In this document: piece after piece, positions 51,748-60,998 of the stretch
Numbering within the stretch: position 1 is the first letter of the stretch
How the letters are laid out: each line of letters starts with the position of its first letter
From: Egibacter rhizosphaerae
GTDB lineage: Bacteria > Actinomycetota > Nitriliruptoria > Euzebyales > Egibacteraceae
Assembly: GCF_004322855.1 (NCBI RefSeq)
Contig: NZ_CP036402.1
Span: forward strand, 1,178,001 to 1,242,000
Direction of reading: 5' to 3'
Length of the DNA stretch: 64,000 nucleotides
Translations under genes and position numbers: made by a program
Notes under the pieces: generated by a model
Databases searched by the model: none
Told to the model about the DNA's origin: nothing
What the model saw: only the letters and a program-made list of their open reading frames with translations

Positions 51748-52622
51748 GGGAGCTCCTCTCGCAGGGGGTCGGGGACAGTGGGGTCATTGGCAGGGGGCGA
51801 TCCGGGAGCATCCGACGCACCGAGCGGCGCGGGCGGCAGCACGAGCCGGGTCCCCAGGCGGATCCCGGCGAGCAGATCGCGACCGCTGGTCCCCCCGACG
51901 GCGGCGAGCCGCGCCATCGCCGCATCGATACCCCGTCCGCTGGCCAGTGCCACCAGGACACGCGCGGCGGGGGCCGAGGGCCGGCCGTCGGCCGCGTGCC
52001 CGAGCAACGCGGCGGACACGAGCGGGGTCCGGTCCACTGCCAGCTCGCGACAGGTCGTGGCCACCGCGTCGACCACCGGGAGGGTGTCGGCGCACCGTTC
52101 CGTCAGCGCGTCCGGCAACGTACATGCCGCGGCGAGCAGCCCCGCCAGCAGGTCGTCACCCGCCGGTGTCAGCCCGACCCCGGCGCCGATCAGCGCCTTC
52201 GCCGCGTCCGCGGCAGCGCCGGGCTCCCGGCGCCGGACCGCTTCCTCGAGCCGCTGCGCGGCGCCGTTGGAGCCCGCAGGCAGACCCGGAGCGCGGCTGG
52301 GTAGCGCGCGCGCAACAGCGGCCAGCGCGTTGCCCGTCGTGACCGGGAGCGAGGGCCGCGGCTCCCACCATCGCCGCACCACCACCTCGACCTCGCCGCA
52401 GGTGAGCCGCCCCGCTCCGACGACCACGGGCCCGCGACGGGCGATGGCGCGCAGTGGTGCGGGGTCGGCGACGACGACCGAGTTCGGCAGTGCCGCAGCC
52501 TCCCGGTCGACGAGTGCGATCACGTCGGCATCGACCGCGAGGTACGCCGCGTGATCGAACGCGGCCAGCGTCCTCGCCGCCCGCGCCGGGCCGTCGAGCA
52601 GCTCGGCGACCGCCGTGCTCAC
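51744..52622 (-). CDS. DUF2877 protein (YlbF/AllH-like carbamoyltransferase subunit)
   Basis: 292 residues from GTG 52622 (MSTAVAELLDGPARAARTLAAFDHAAYL). An in-frame GTG at 52673 is possible and would leave only four bases after the arcC stop; neither start has a convincing ribosome site. DUF2877 features are the glycine-rich loop AKALIGAGVGLTPAGDDLLAGLLAA, DRTPLVSAALLGHAADGRPSAPAARVLVAL and GGTSGRDLLAGIRLGTRLVL. In E. coli the relative YlbF (AllH) completes the oxamate transcarbamylase. It overlaps fdrA by four bases. It is the most variable member of the three and may set substrate choice, which is inference. Confidence 0.83.
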   Translation of the reverse strand: MSTAVAELLDGPARAARTLAAFDHAAYLAVDADVIALVDREAAALPNSVVVADPAPLRAIARRGPVVVGAGRLTCGEVEVVVRRWWEPRPSLPVTTGNALAAVARALPSRAPGLPAGSNGAAQRLEEAVRRREPGAAADAAKALIGAGVGLTPAGDDLLAGLLAAACTLPDALTERCADTLPVVDAVATTCRELAVDRTPLVSAALLGHAADGRPSAPAARVLVALASGRGIDAAMARLAAVGGTSGRDLLAGIRLGTRLVLPPAPLGASDAPGSPPANDPTVPDPLREELP

Positions 52623-52677
52623 CGCGCCGCCACGACCGGTGACAGGCTGCGGCGGACGGGAGGCCGTCGCCACCTGG

Positions 52678-53637
52678 CTAGCCACGCTCCACCTGCGTGC
52701 CGGAGCTCCCCGCGGCCACGTCGGTGATGTCGTCCAGGTCACCGATCGCCGCCCAGGGCTCGACGACGGTCGACCCCTCGACGAACCGGGCACAGGCCTC
52801 GACCTTCGGCGCCATCGAGCCCGCTGCGAAGTGCCCGTCGGCCTGCAGCCCCCGCAGCTCACCGGCGGTCACCGAATCGAGCCAGCGCTCCTCGGGCGTC
52901 CCGAATCCGGTGGCCACGCCGGGGACGTCGGTGAGGATCAACAAGCGCTGCGCGCCCACCGCGTGCGCGAGCGGCACCGCCGCGAGGTCCTTGTCGATGA
53001 CCGCCTCGACCCCGTGCAGCGAGCCGTCCTCGGAGCGCACCATCGGCACGCCACCGCCACCGTTGGCGATCGGGATGGCGCCACCCTCCAACACGAGGGC
53101 GAGGCTCTGACCGTCCAGGGGCTCGCGCGGCTCGGGGCTGGCCACGACCCGGCGCCAGCCCTTCTCGCCCTGGCGTGCCCAGTGCTCCCCGGTGGCCTGC
53201 ACCTGGCGCTCGACCTCCTCGGGGTCGGTGAGGTAGCGGCCGACCGGCTTCGTCGGCGAGGCGAACGCGGGATCGTCCCGGTCGACCCGCACCCGGCTCA
53301 CCAGCGGGATCACCGGAACGGGACGACCGCGCGCAGCCAGTTCGGCCTCCAGGGCGGTGCACATCGTGAAGCCGATCGTGGCCTGGGTCTGCGCCACGCA
53401 CCAGTCGAGGGGCATGGGCGGCACGACGTCCTTCGCGAGATCGTTCTTGAGCAGGAGGTTGCCGACCTGGGGTCCGTTGCCGTGGGTCAGGACGATCTCG
53501 TGGCCCGTCTCGACGAGATCCGCGACCAGCCGCATCGCGGCGGTGATGTTGCGCGTCTGCTCGTCGGCCGTGCCACCGGAGCCCGCCGGTGCGATCGCGT
53601 TGCCCCCCAACGCGATGACCACCCGCGCGCCGCTCAT
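52678..53637 (-). CDS. arcC: Carbamate kinase
   Basis: 319 residues from ATG 53637. Amino-acid-kinase fold: VVIALGGNAIAPAG, VLTHGNGPQVGNLLLKND, MPLDWCVAQTQATIGF, the active-site lysine and Asp/Asn in IPIANGGGGVPMV and AVIDKDLAAVPLA, RLLILTDVPGVATGFGTPEE, and the closing GSMAPKVEACARFVEG. It makes ATP from carbamoyl phosphate and ADP, releasing carbamate (CO2 and NH3). No arginine deiminase or ornithine carbamoyltransferase accompanies it, so the carbamoyl phosphate must come from elsewhere; the next three genes supply a candidate. It is first in this four-gene unit. Confidence 0.95.
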   Translation of the reverse strand: MSGARVVIALGGNAIAPAGSGGTADEQTRNITAAMRLVADLVETGHEIVLTHGNGPQVGNLLLKNDLAKDVVPPMPLDWCVAQTQATIGFTMCTALEAELAARGRPVPVIPLVSRVRVDRDDPAFASPTKPVGRYLTDPEEVERQVQATGEHWARQGEKGWRRVVASPEPREPLDGQSLALVLEGGAIPIANGGGGVPMVRSEDGSLHGVEAVIDKDLAAVPLAHAVGAQRLLILTDVPGVATGFGTPEERWLDSVTAGELRGLQADGHFAAGSMAPKVEACARFVEGSTVVEPWAAIGDLDDITDVAAGSSGTQVERG

Positions 53638-53854
53638 ACGGCTACCTCACGACCGCGCGCGGCGGGACGTCCTGCGCTCATGGCCCCTCCTTCGTCCCCG
53701 AGGCACCGTCCGGGCACGAGTACGACGGTCGACGCGGACTGTACGGAGCCACCACGTCCACCGGCATGGTCAGATTCTGCCGAAGATCGGCCCAGATGTT
53801 GGGCGATCCCTCCCCCTTGACCCGCGGCCGCCGACGCGGCAGCGCGGGAACCGG

Positions 53855-53883
53855 TGGTGGGCGGGCTCGTGGCCCGCCCACCA
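53855..53883 (-). terminator. Strong hairpin between the second permease gene and arcC
   Basis: GGTGGGCGGGC and GCCCGCCCACC form a perfect 11-bp stem with a 5-base loop, 46 bases past the permease stop, in the 291-bp gap before arcC. It probably ends permease transcripts; arcC would then need its own promoter. No T-run is present. Nothing else was recognised in the gap. Confidence 0.6.
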
Positions 53884-53928
53884 TGCTGCCGGAGACCGTG
53901 GGGCGGGACCGCGCCCGCCCCGTCATGG

Positions 53929-55401
53929 TCAGGCCTGGCCGCCCCAGGGGCCGCCACCCTGACCCTGGTCCGGGTTGTTCGGGTCGATCGGCTCCGACGC
54001 CTCGGTCGGCGCAGTACCGGCTGCTTGGAGACCGCGCTCGACCTTCGTCCCCGGAATGATGTTGTCCAGGATCAGGCCGAGGATCGCGGCGACCGCCATT
54101 CCGGTGGTGCCGACGGTCGTGATGATGCCGTCGAGCTCGTCGATGCCCGTCAGCACCGGCTCGTACTCGGCGAAGTAGTACGGCACCGAGAGCCCGGCGA
54201 AGAGGATGAACCCCATGATCATGAGGTTGCGCTGACTGGTGAGGTCCGCGCGGGTCGACTGGCTGATCCCGATCGACGCGATCAGCCCGAACAGCAGGAA
54301 GTAGAGCCCGCCGACGATCGGGGTGGGCAGGGTTGCGACGGCAGCGCCGAACCGCTCGAACAACCCGACCACCAGGAGAATCGCGGCCGCCGTGTACACG
54401 ACCACTCGGCTGGCCACGCGGGTGAGACCGACCAGCCCGATGTTCTCGGTGTAGCTGGTCGAGCTGAAGCCGCCGACGAGTCCGCTGATGAAGCAGCCGA
54501 TGCCCTCGGCACCGATGCCGCGGTTGACCTGCTTCTCGCTCGGCTCGCCCGCGCCCGCGGCCCGGGCGACCGCGAAGTAGTCCCCGAACGACTCGATCAT
54601 CGACGCGAGGAAGCCGGCGAGCGTCCCGATGACCGCGCCCGTCACGAAGTTCGGCAGGCCCCACGGGAAGATCAGCGTCGTGGGGTCACGGAACCACGCG
54701 GCGTCACCCACGGGGCCGAAGTCCACCGCCTGCGCGCTGTCGGCGGCGAACACGCCCGCCCCGGTGAGACCCACCGCGATGACGTACGTCACCACGATCG
54801 CGAGCAGGATCGGGAACAGGGCGAAGAACTTGATCTTCTGCGCCAGGATCAGCGTGAACGTGATTCCGAGGACGATCGTGATCACCGCGAGGGGCCAGCC
54901 GCCCGCGGCGTTGTCCGCAGCCGCGTCGAACAGCGCGAGCCCGATCAGGGCGATGACCGGCCCGATCACCACCGGCGACACGAACTGGCGGACCTTGCCG
55001 AACAAGGTCGAGTAGCCGAGCAGGATCTGCACGAGCGACCCGGCCATGATCGCGCCGGCGATCACCGGCATCGCGTCAGTCACGCCGTCCGGGTTGGCGG
55101 CGATGATCGCGAAGAACGGGCCGAGGAACGCGAACGACACGCCCTGGATCAGCGGCAACCGCGTACCGATCCGGACCTGCAGGAACGTCGCGATCCCCGA
55201 AGCGATCATGACCGAGGAGATCAGCACCGCCTGCTCTTGCGGACTCGCGCCCATCTCCGGTCCCAACAGCAGCGGCACCGCGATGGTCGCGCCGAACATG
55301 GTGAGCACGTGCTGGATCCCCAGGCCGAGCATGGTGACCGGCTTGGGCACGTCGTCCAGCGCGTACCGCATCTGCTCCTTGCCCATCATCTGTTCACTCA
55401 A
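53929..55401 (-). CDS. NCS2 (uracil/xanthine-type) permease
   Basis: 490 residues. The start is TTG 55401: AAGGAGG lies six bases upstream of it, whereas the in-frame ATG at 55389 would be 18 bases away. About 14 helices. NCS2 features are LGIQHVLTMFGATIAVPLLLGPEMG, IQGVSFAFLGPFFAII, SMIESFGDYFAVARAAGAGEPSEKQVNRGIGAEGIGC and SSTSYTENIGLVGLTRVASR. The glutamates in MIESFGDYF and TSYTENIG are in the usual nucleobase contact positions. A C-terminal tail of about 30 residues is Pro/Asn/Gly-rich. It probably brings pyrimidines in for the adjacent dihydropyrimidinase set. Confidence 0.9.
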   Translation of the reverse strand: MSEQMMGKEQMRYALDDVPKPVTMLGLGIQHVLTMFGATIAVPLLLGPEMGASPQEQAVLISSVMIASGIATFLQVRIGTRLPLIQGVSFAFLGPFFAIIAANPDGVTDAMPVIAGAIMAGSLVQILLGYSTLFGKVRQFVSPVVIGPVIALIGLALFDAAADNAAGGWPLAVITIVLGITFTLILAQKIKFFALFPILLAIVVTYVIAVGLTGAGVFAADSAQAVDFGPVGDAAWFRDPTTLIFPWGLPNFVTGAVIGTLAGFLASMIESFGDYFAVARAAGAGEPSEKQVNRGIGAEGIGCFISGLVGGFSSTSYTENIGLVGLTRVASRVVVYTAAAILLVVGLFERFGAAVATLPTPIVGGLYFLLFGLIASIGISQSTRADLTSQRNLMIMGFILFAGLSVPYYFAEYEPVLTGIDELDGIITTVGTTGMAVAAILGLILDNIIPGTKVERGLQAAGTAPTEASEPIDPNNPDQGQGGGPWGGQA

Positions 55402-55503
55402 CAGGGCCCTCCTTCGTGGCTTGGTCTCTCCGCCTGGTCCAACCCGCCGCCGTCGGCCCGCCGCCGGGTCCGTGGGTGTGGCGTCGTGGCGTCCGCGACC
55501 GCC

Positions 55504-56905
55504 CTACGCGTCATAGGCGTTCACGCCACGGCGCACGAACTGTCCATGACCGGCCCGTCCGGTCCACTCGCGACCGTCGAGGACGACGGAGCCGCGGGAC
55601 AGGACGGTCTCTGCACGACCGACGACCTCTCTGCCCTCGTAGCAGGAGTAGTCGACGGCCATGTGGTGGGTCTCGGCCGAGAGCACGTGCCGGGCCTCGG
55701 GGTCGTAGACCACGAGGTCGGCGTCGGCTCCCGGGGCGATCTCTCCCTTGCGGGGGTGCAACCCGAACAGCTTCGCGGGTGTGGTGGCGCACAGCTCCAC
55801 CCACCGCTCGCGGCTGATCCGGCCGGTGCGCACGCCCCCGTCGTGCAGGAGGTCGAGCCGGTGCTCCACGCCCGGCAGGCCGTTGGGGATCTTCGTGAAG
55901 TCGTCGCGGCCGAGCTCCTTCTGTCCGACGAAGCAGAACGGGCAGTGGTCGGTCGAGACCGCCTGCAGGTCGTTCGTGCGCAGGCCGTGCCACAGCGCCT
56001 CGTGGTGCTCGGGGGGGCGCAGCGGCGGCGAGCAGACGTACTTGGCGCCGCCGAACGGGCCGTCATCGGTCGACCCGCGCAACTCGTCGAGGGTAAGAAA
56101 CAGGTATTGCGGACAGGTTTCCCGCGTAGACCGACTGTCCCGCATCGCGGGCGTCCTGGACCTCGCGCAGGGCGTCCTCGGCGGACAGGTGGACGATGTA
56201 GAGGGGTGTGCCGGCGAGGCGAGCGAGCTCGACCGCGCGGTGCACGGCCTCCCCCTCCATCGAGGCGGGGCGGGTGAGGCCGTGCTCGATCGGCTGGGTC
56301 CGCCCGGCCGCGAGTGACTCCGCGACCAGCACGTCGATCGCGATGCCGTTCTCGGCGTGCAGCATGATCTGCGATCCGTTGTCGCCGGCCCGCTTGAGCG
56401 CCCGGAGGATCTGGCCGTCGTCGGAGTAGAAGACCCCCGGATAGGCCATGAACAGCTTGAACGAGGTCACGCCCTCGTCGACGACGGCGTCCATCTCCTT
56501 CAGCGACTGCTCGTTGACGTCGCTCATGATCATGTGGAAGCCGTAGTCGATCGAGCAGACCCCGTCCGCCTTGCGGTGCCACTCCTCGAGGCCCTCGCGC
56601 AGCGCGCCCCCGCGCGGCTGGATCGCGAAGTCGACGATGGTCGTGGTCCCGCCCCAGGCGGCCGCGGCGGTACCGCTCTCGAAGTCGTCGGCGGAGAAGG
56701 TTCCGCCGAAGGGCATCTGCATGTGCGTGTGCACGTCGATCCCGCCGGGGATGACGTAGCGGCCACCGGCATCGATCGTGCGCTCGACTCCATCGGCGGG
56801 CAGGTCGCGCCCGACGGCGGCGATCCGCTCGCCGTCGACGAGGACGTCCGCCTCGCCCGACCACGTGCTGGTCACGACGGTCCCACCGGAGATCAGGGTG
56901 CGCAT
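55504..56905 (-). pseudogene. Dihydropyrimidinase/D-hydantoinase, single-base frameshift
   Basis: ATG 56905 has GAGGAG upstream. Two overlapping frames together give a normal 466-residue dihydropyrimidinase. The switch is at a CCC run (56121-56123 on the plus strand): after GQSVYA the frame continues as GNLS, while the family sequence ETCPQYLFLTLDEL continues one frame over, so one extra G is present. Metal ligands are intact on both sides: VHTHMQ, the carbamylated Lys in TSFKLFMAYPG, MLHAENG, YIVHLS and the Asp in STDHCPF. It opens dihydrouracil or hydantoin rings. With no other damage, this may be an assembly error or a very recent mutation. Confidence 0.88.
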
Positions 56906-57022
56906 CGTTCGGGCTCCTCTCTCCGCTGCAACGGCTCCGGGGCTGGCGTCTCGAGGGATCGCGTCCTGTGGTGGGTCGTGGGAGCGCGCGGCCGGACTCT
57001 TCCCCCCGCGATCGGCGCCTCC

Positions 57023-57865
57023 CTAGGCCTCGAACAACGGGCCGTAGGTGTCGGGGCGACGATCGCGGTAGAACTGCCAGGTCCGGCGGACCTCGGTGAT
57101 CTGATCGAGGTCGAGGTCGCGGACGAACAGCTGCTCCTCGGCGTCGCTCGCGGTGCCGTCGACGAACTGGCCGCGGGGGTCCGAGAAGTAGCTCGTGCCG
57201 TAGAAGTCGTTGTCGCCGAGCGGCTCGATGCCGACCCGGTTGATCGCGGCGACGAAGTACCCGTTCGCGACCGCACTCGCGGTCTGTTCCAGTTGCCAGA
57301 GGTGGCTCGAGAGCCCCCGGGACGTGGCCGAGGGGTTGAAGACGACCTCGGCGCCGGCGAGCCCGAGCGCCCGCCAGCCCTCGGGGAAGTGTCGGTCGTA
57401 GCAGATGTAGACGCCGACCGTGCCCACCGCGGTCTCGAACACGGGGTAGCCGAGGTTGCCCGGACGGAAGTAGAACTTCTCCCAGAAGCCCGGCAGGTGG
57501 GGGATGTGGGTCTTGCGGTACTTGCCGAGGTACGTCCCGTCCGCGTCGATGACCGCCGCGGTGTTGTACAGGAACCCCGGCCCGTCCTCCTCGTAGATCG
57601 GTACGACCAGGACGAGCCCGGTCTCGCGTGCGATCTCCTGCATGCGCGTCGTGGTCGGCCCGTCGGGCACGGCCTCGGCGAAGTCGAACCAGGCGGGGTC
57701 CTGGACCTGACAGAAGTAGGGGCCGTTGAAGAGCTCCTGGAAGCAGAGCACGCCGGCCCCCTGCTCGGCGGCATCGCGGGCGACCCGCTCGTGGTGCTCC
57801 ACCATCGAGGTCGAGTCGCCGGTCCATTTGGCCTGCACGATCGCGGCTCGCACGGTCCTGCTCAT
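57023..57865 (-). CDS. Beta-ureidopropionase-like carbon-nitrogen hydrolase
   Basis: 280 residues from ATG 57865, with GGAGGAGCAGAGG upstream. Nitrilase superfamily with the Glu-Lys-Cys triad: E in GVLCFQELFNGPYFCQ, K in GKYRKTHIPH and C in VGVYICYDRHFPEG. The FFCQ-like motif and the stretch NPSATSRGLSSHLWQLEQTASAVANGYFVAAINRVG match beta-ureidopropionase and N-carbamoylputrescine amidase. Directly upstream of the dihydropyrimidinase, the role is N-carbamoyl-beta-alanine to beta-alanine, CO2 and NH3, the third step of reductive pyrimidine breakdown. Operon order is barbiturase family gene, this gene, dihydropyrimidinase. Confidence 0.9.
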   Translation of the reverse strand: MSRTVRAAIVQAKWTGDSTSMVEHHERVARDAAEQGAGVLCFQELFNGPYFCQVQDPAWFDFAEAVPDGPTTTRMQEIARETGLVLVVPIYEEDGPGFLYNTAAVIDADGTYLGKYRKTHIPHLPGFWEKFYFRPGNLGYPVFETAVGTVGVYICYDRHFPEGWRALGLAGAEVVFNPSATSRGLSSHLWQLEQTASAVANGYFVAAINRVGIEPLGDNDFYGTSYFSDPRGQFVDGTASDAEEQLFVRDLDLDQITEVRRTWQFYRDRRPDTYGPLFEA

Positions 57866-57921
57866 CCTCTGCTCCTCCGCCGCCTTGCTGGCTTCGGCCG
57901 TGCCGCCGGCAAGTGTCCGAG

Positions 57922-59019
57922 TCAGTCTCCCACGTCGACGATCGCCGCCACCGGGCCGCCTCCCGCGGGACCCTGATGCAGGGCCCCGACCGAGACGAAC
58001 ACCGCCGGGTCGCCGACCGCCGCCGCGGTCACCCCTCCGACCGCGCCCTTCGCGTGACGATGCCAGTGCACGTCCGAGTCGTCGAGCATGATCTGTCGGC
58101 GACCCCGCAACGTCGCGTCCGGGGCCGCTTCGCACTTCAGGAACACGTTGACGAAGCGCTCGTCGATGTCGCCCGGATGAGGGCGGTCAGGCAGGTCCAG
58201 GCCCGCCGACCGCAGCGCCCGGTAGATCCCGTCGAAATCGAGCGCGTCCTCCATCACGGAGTGTCCGATCCGATACCGGCCACCCACGCCCGGCGCGTTC
58301 CCCACCACGACGATCTGCCCGCGCTCGAGCTCCACGCCCGACGAGCACGAGGCGACCGACGAGTAGAGCGAGTGGTCCTTGCCGATCTGCTCGGCGGTGG
58401 GCATGTCGATCTCCCCGAGGCCGACGGCGATACCCAGGCCGGTGGTCCCGTTCGACATGTCCATCGACTGGTGGATGTCCTCACTGAAGACCGTCTGTCC
58501 CCGGGACTTCGCGTCGTTGATGGTCTCCATCGTGAGCAGCGGCGTCTTCGTCTGGACGTAGTGCACCTCGGAGGGATCGGTGATCCCCGCCGCCTTCATC
58601 GCGTCCCGCACGCCGTGCGCGATCTTCTCGACCATCGCCGGGCGCCCGATGTCCTCGGGTTGGATGACCTCGCTCATCGCGATCCCGGCCGTGAGACGCG
58701 GCTCGGGCCTGGGGTTCGGGTCGTCGACCCGGGCGAACACCGTCGCGTGCGGCGTGATCACCCCGTCACAGCCGCCCGACCAGACCATCGGGATCTGATC
58801 GATCTCGGACTGGCCGCGGGTGCCGCGCTCGAGGAGCACCTGATCGAAGGCCATGTCGGCGAGGACACGCGTGAAGTCGTTGACGCCGCCGTTGCCCTCG
58901 GTCTTGCCGATGATCCCGAAGACGTCGTCGGCTCCGAACGCCCCGTCGTCGATCAGCGCCGCGAGGCCGCTGGCGTCGTTGACGCTGCCGATCTCGACCT
59001 TGCGGACCTCGAATGCCAC
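57922..59019 (-). CDS. Ring-opening amidohydrolase: barbiturase/cyanuric acid hydrolase family
   Basis: 365 residues from GTG 59019, with AAGGAGG four bases upstream. The family has three similar domains, each giving a Lys and a Ser. Visible are K in [15 protein letters not shown] with S in [12 protein letters not shown] in VQTKTPLL with the [11 protein letters not shown] segment, and [10 protein letters not shown] with [21 protein letters not shown], the last being the family's metal-binding C-terminus. Enzymes of this rare family open barbituric acid (to ureidomalonate) or cyanuric acid (to carboxybiuret). I cannot separate these from sequence alone; pyrimidine-type neighbours favour barbiturase. 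It is divergent from pucR. Confidence 0.88.
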   Translation of the reverse strand: MAFEVRKVEIGSVNDASGLAALIDDGAFGADDVFGIIGKTEGNGGVNDFTRVLADMAFDQVLLERGTRGQSEIDQIPMVWSGGCDGVITPHATVFARVDDPNPRPEPRLTAGIAMSEVIQPEDIGRPAMVEKIAHGVRDAMKAAGITDPSEVHYVQTKTPLLTMETINDAKSRGQTVFSEDIHQSMDMSNGTTGLGIAVGLGEIDMPTAEQIGKDHSLYSSVASCSSGVELERGQIVVVGNAPGVGGRYRIGHSVMEDALDFDGIYRALRSAGLDLPDRPHPGDIDERFVNVFLKCEAAPDATLRGRRQIMLDDSDVHWHRHAKGAVGGVTAAAVGDPAVFVSVGALHQGPAGGGPVAAIVDVGD

Positions 59020-59267
59020 GCATCCTCCTTGTGGTCGTGGTGACTGGGGGTCGGGCTCCGGCTGCGGCCACCAGCAAGGCCACCCCCGGGAGCGTGCTGG
59101 TGAACGGTGGACGTTAGCGCACGACGGCCCGGCGCCGATATGGCAACATACTCCCAGTCTCCAGTTCATCATTGTCATTCTTTGCCGGAGCGACCGAGTG
59201 GGGACGGCGCCGTGGTGGCGATCGCCCTCGGGCACCCGCACTCGGTCCGGCTGATCGCGAGGGGCGG
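59020..59267. promoter_or_regulatory. Divergent promoter region between the barbiturase-family gene and pucR
   Basis: This 248-bp region contains an AT-richer patch at about 59140-59185 (GATATGGCAACATAC, CATCATTGTCATTC), unusual against the GC-rich background. It is the likely place for the start sites of the catabolic operon (minus strand) and of pucR. A specific PucR site is not recognised. Confidence 0.4.
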
Positions 59268-60998
59268 ATGCAGGAAACGGGAGCGACGGGGCGCGGTGGC
59301 GCACGCGGTGGTGTCGGACGGGGCATCGGGCCACGGGCGTCCGAGGACCGCGGCCGGCTCGATCGCCAGGGCCTTCCGGTCCGCCAGGTGCTCAGTGCCA
59401 CGTCGCTGGCGGCTGCCGAGGTCCTCGCAGGTCGCGAGGGTCTCGAGCGTCCCGTCGAGCGCCTCAACGTCATGGAGGTACCCGACATCCTGCCGTGGGT
59501 GAAGCCTCGTGAGTTCCTCCTCACGACCGCCTACCCGCTGCGCGAGGATCCCGAGCGCCTGCCCGGGCTCGTGGCGCAGCTCGCCGACCGGGGCCTGGCC
59601 GGGATGGGCGTCAAGATGGGCCGCTACCTCGACGACCTACCGTCGGGGCTCCTCGACGTCGCCGACGAGCTCGCCTTCCCCATCGTTCGGCTACCCGACC
59701 ACGTCGGGTTCGACGACATTCTGAACGAGGTCCTCACCGAGATCCTCAACCGCCAGGCCAGCGTGCTCGCGAGGTCGGAGGAGACCCACCGGGCCCTGCT
59801 GCAGATCGCCCTGTCCGGTGGTGGATGGCCCGAGATCGCTCGCGACCTCTCGGAGCTGCTGGAGTCGGCGGTCCTCCTCTCGGACGCCGACCGGACGGTG
59901 CAGGCCGCTGCGGGACTCGACGGCCTCAAGGGGGCGCTCCGGGACGAGGGGATCCTGGAGGGCACCACGGTGCTGGCCACCGACATCGCCGCCGAGCTCG
60001 ACCGCAGCGGCCCCGGCGCGGAGGTCGGCCGGGGCAGTGTGCGCGCGATCGGTGCCCCGATCCGCGCGGGCGCGCGGCTGCACGGACGCATCCTCACCGT
60101 CGAGGGCGCGCGGGAACTCGACGCGGGGGACGTGATCGCGCTCGAGAACGCCGCCACGGTCGCAGCGCTGGTGGTCACCAAGGAGGCCGCGGTGGCCGCC
60201 GTCGAGTCGAAGTACGCCGCGGACTTCCTGCACGACCTCATCGCCGGGCGCGTCGCCGATGAGACCGACGTGGCCACGCGCGCCAGCGCACTCGGCTGGC
60301 AGCTCGACCGACCCCTGGTCACCCTGGTCGCCGCCCCCGAGCCGTCCGCCCCCGGGCCGGACGACGACCTGACCGAACGCACCGCCGCGGCGCTGCGCAC
60401 CGCGGTGCTGCCCGGCGATCCCGGCGCGGCCGTGGTGCCGTTGTCGGGGAGCGTCGTCGTGCTCGCGGGCGCACCCGACACGGCCGACGAGACCCGCCGG
60501 CTCGCGAGCACGCTGGCGAGCGAGGGGCGCGAGAACGCCGGTCGCCCGATCGGGATCGGGGTGAGCCGCCCGGTCGATGGGGCCCTCGAGCTCGCCACCT
60601 CGTACGAGCAGGCCGAGCGCGCGCTCCGCATCGGCCGAGAGATCGCTGGCGCGGGAGCGGTCGCGCACTTCGACGACCTCGGCGCGGATCGGCTGCTCTC
60701 GCTCATCCCGGACCAGGAGGAGCTCCGCGCCTTCGCCGACGAGGTGCTCGGCCCGGTCGCCGGGGAAGCCCCCGACGACCGGGAGCTGCGGCGCACGCTG
60801 CTCGTCCTCCTCGAGGAGCACCTGAACGTGGCCGCGAGCGCGCGGCGCCTGCACGTGCACTACAACACGCTGCGCTACCGCATCGACAAGCTGGAGCGGC
60901 TCCTCGGCCCGTTCACGAGCGACCCGCGGCTGCGGCTCGACCTACAGCTGGGACTGCGCATCCTGCCGCGGTTCCGCCTCGTACCGCCCCGCGACTAG
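59268..60998 (+). CDS. PucR-family transcriptional regulator
   Basis: 576 residues from ATG 59268 ([11 protein letters not shown]), with GAGGGGCGG upstream; an earlier ATG at 59172 would add 32 residues over the promoter region. Residues 35-150 are the PucR N-terminal domain ([56 protein letters not shown]). The middle has a GAF-like and a degenerate GGDEF-like (CdaR) segment. The C-terminal helix-turn-helix is [37 protein letters not shown]. PucR proteins control purine and other nitrogen-compound catabolism in response to intermediates. It sits centrally and is probably the regulator of the region. Confidence 0.92.
   Translation: MQETGATGRGGARGGVGRGIGPRASEDRGRLDRQGLPVRQVLSATSLAAAEVLAGREGLERPVERLNVMEVPDILPWVKPREFLLTTAYPLREDPERLPGLVAQLADRGLAGMGVKMGRYLDDLPSGLLDVADELAFPIVRLPDHVGFDDILNEVLTEILNRQASVLARSEETHRALLQIALSGGGWPEIARDLSELLESAVLLSDADRTVQAAAGLDGLKGALRDEGILEGTTVLATDIAAELDRSGPGAEVGRGSVRAIGAPIRAGARLHGRILTVEGARELDAGDVIALENAATVAALVVTKEAAVAAVESKYAADFLHDLIAGRVADETDVATRASALGWQLDRPLVTLVAAPEPSAPGPDDDLTERTAAALRTAVLPGDPGAAVVPLSGSVVVLAGAPDTADETRRLASTLASEGRENAGRPIGIGVSRPVDGALELATSYEQAERALRIGREIAGAGAVAHFDDLGADRLLSLIPDQEELRAFADEVLGPVAGEAPDDRELRRTLLVLLEEHLNVAASARRLHVHYNTLRYRIDKLERLLGPFTSDPRLRLDLQLGLRILPRFRLVPPRD

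Noticed and set aside
48743-53637. Arginine deiminase pathway (because of carbamate kinase)
   Set aside because: No arcA or arcB is present; the partners are the FdrA-type trio.
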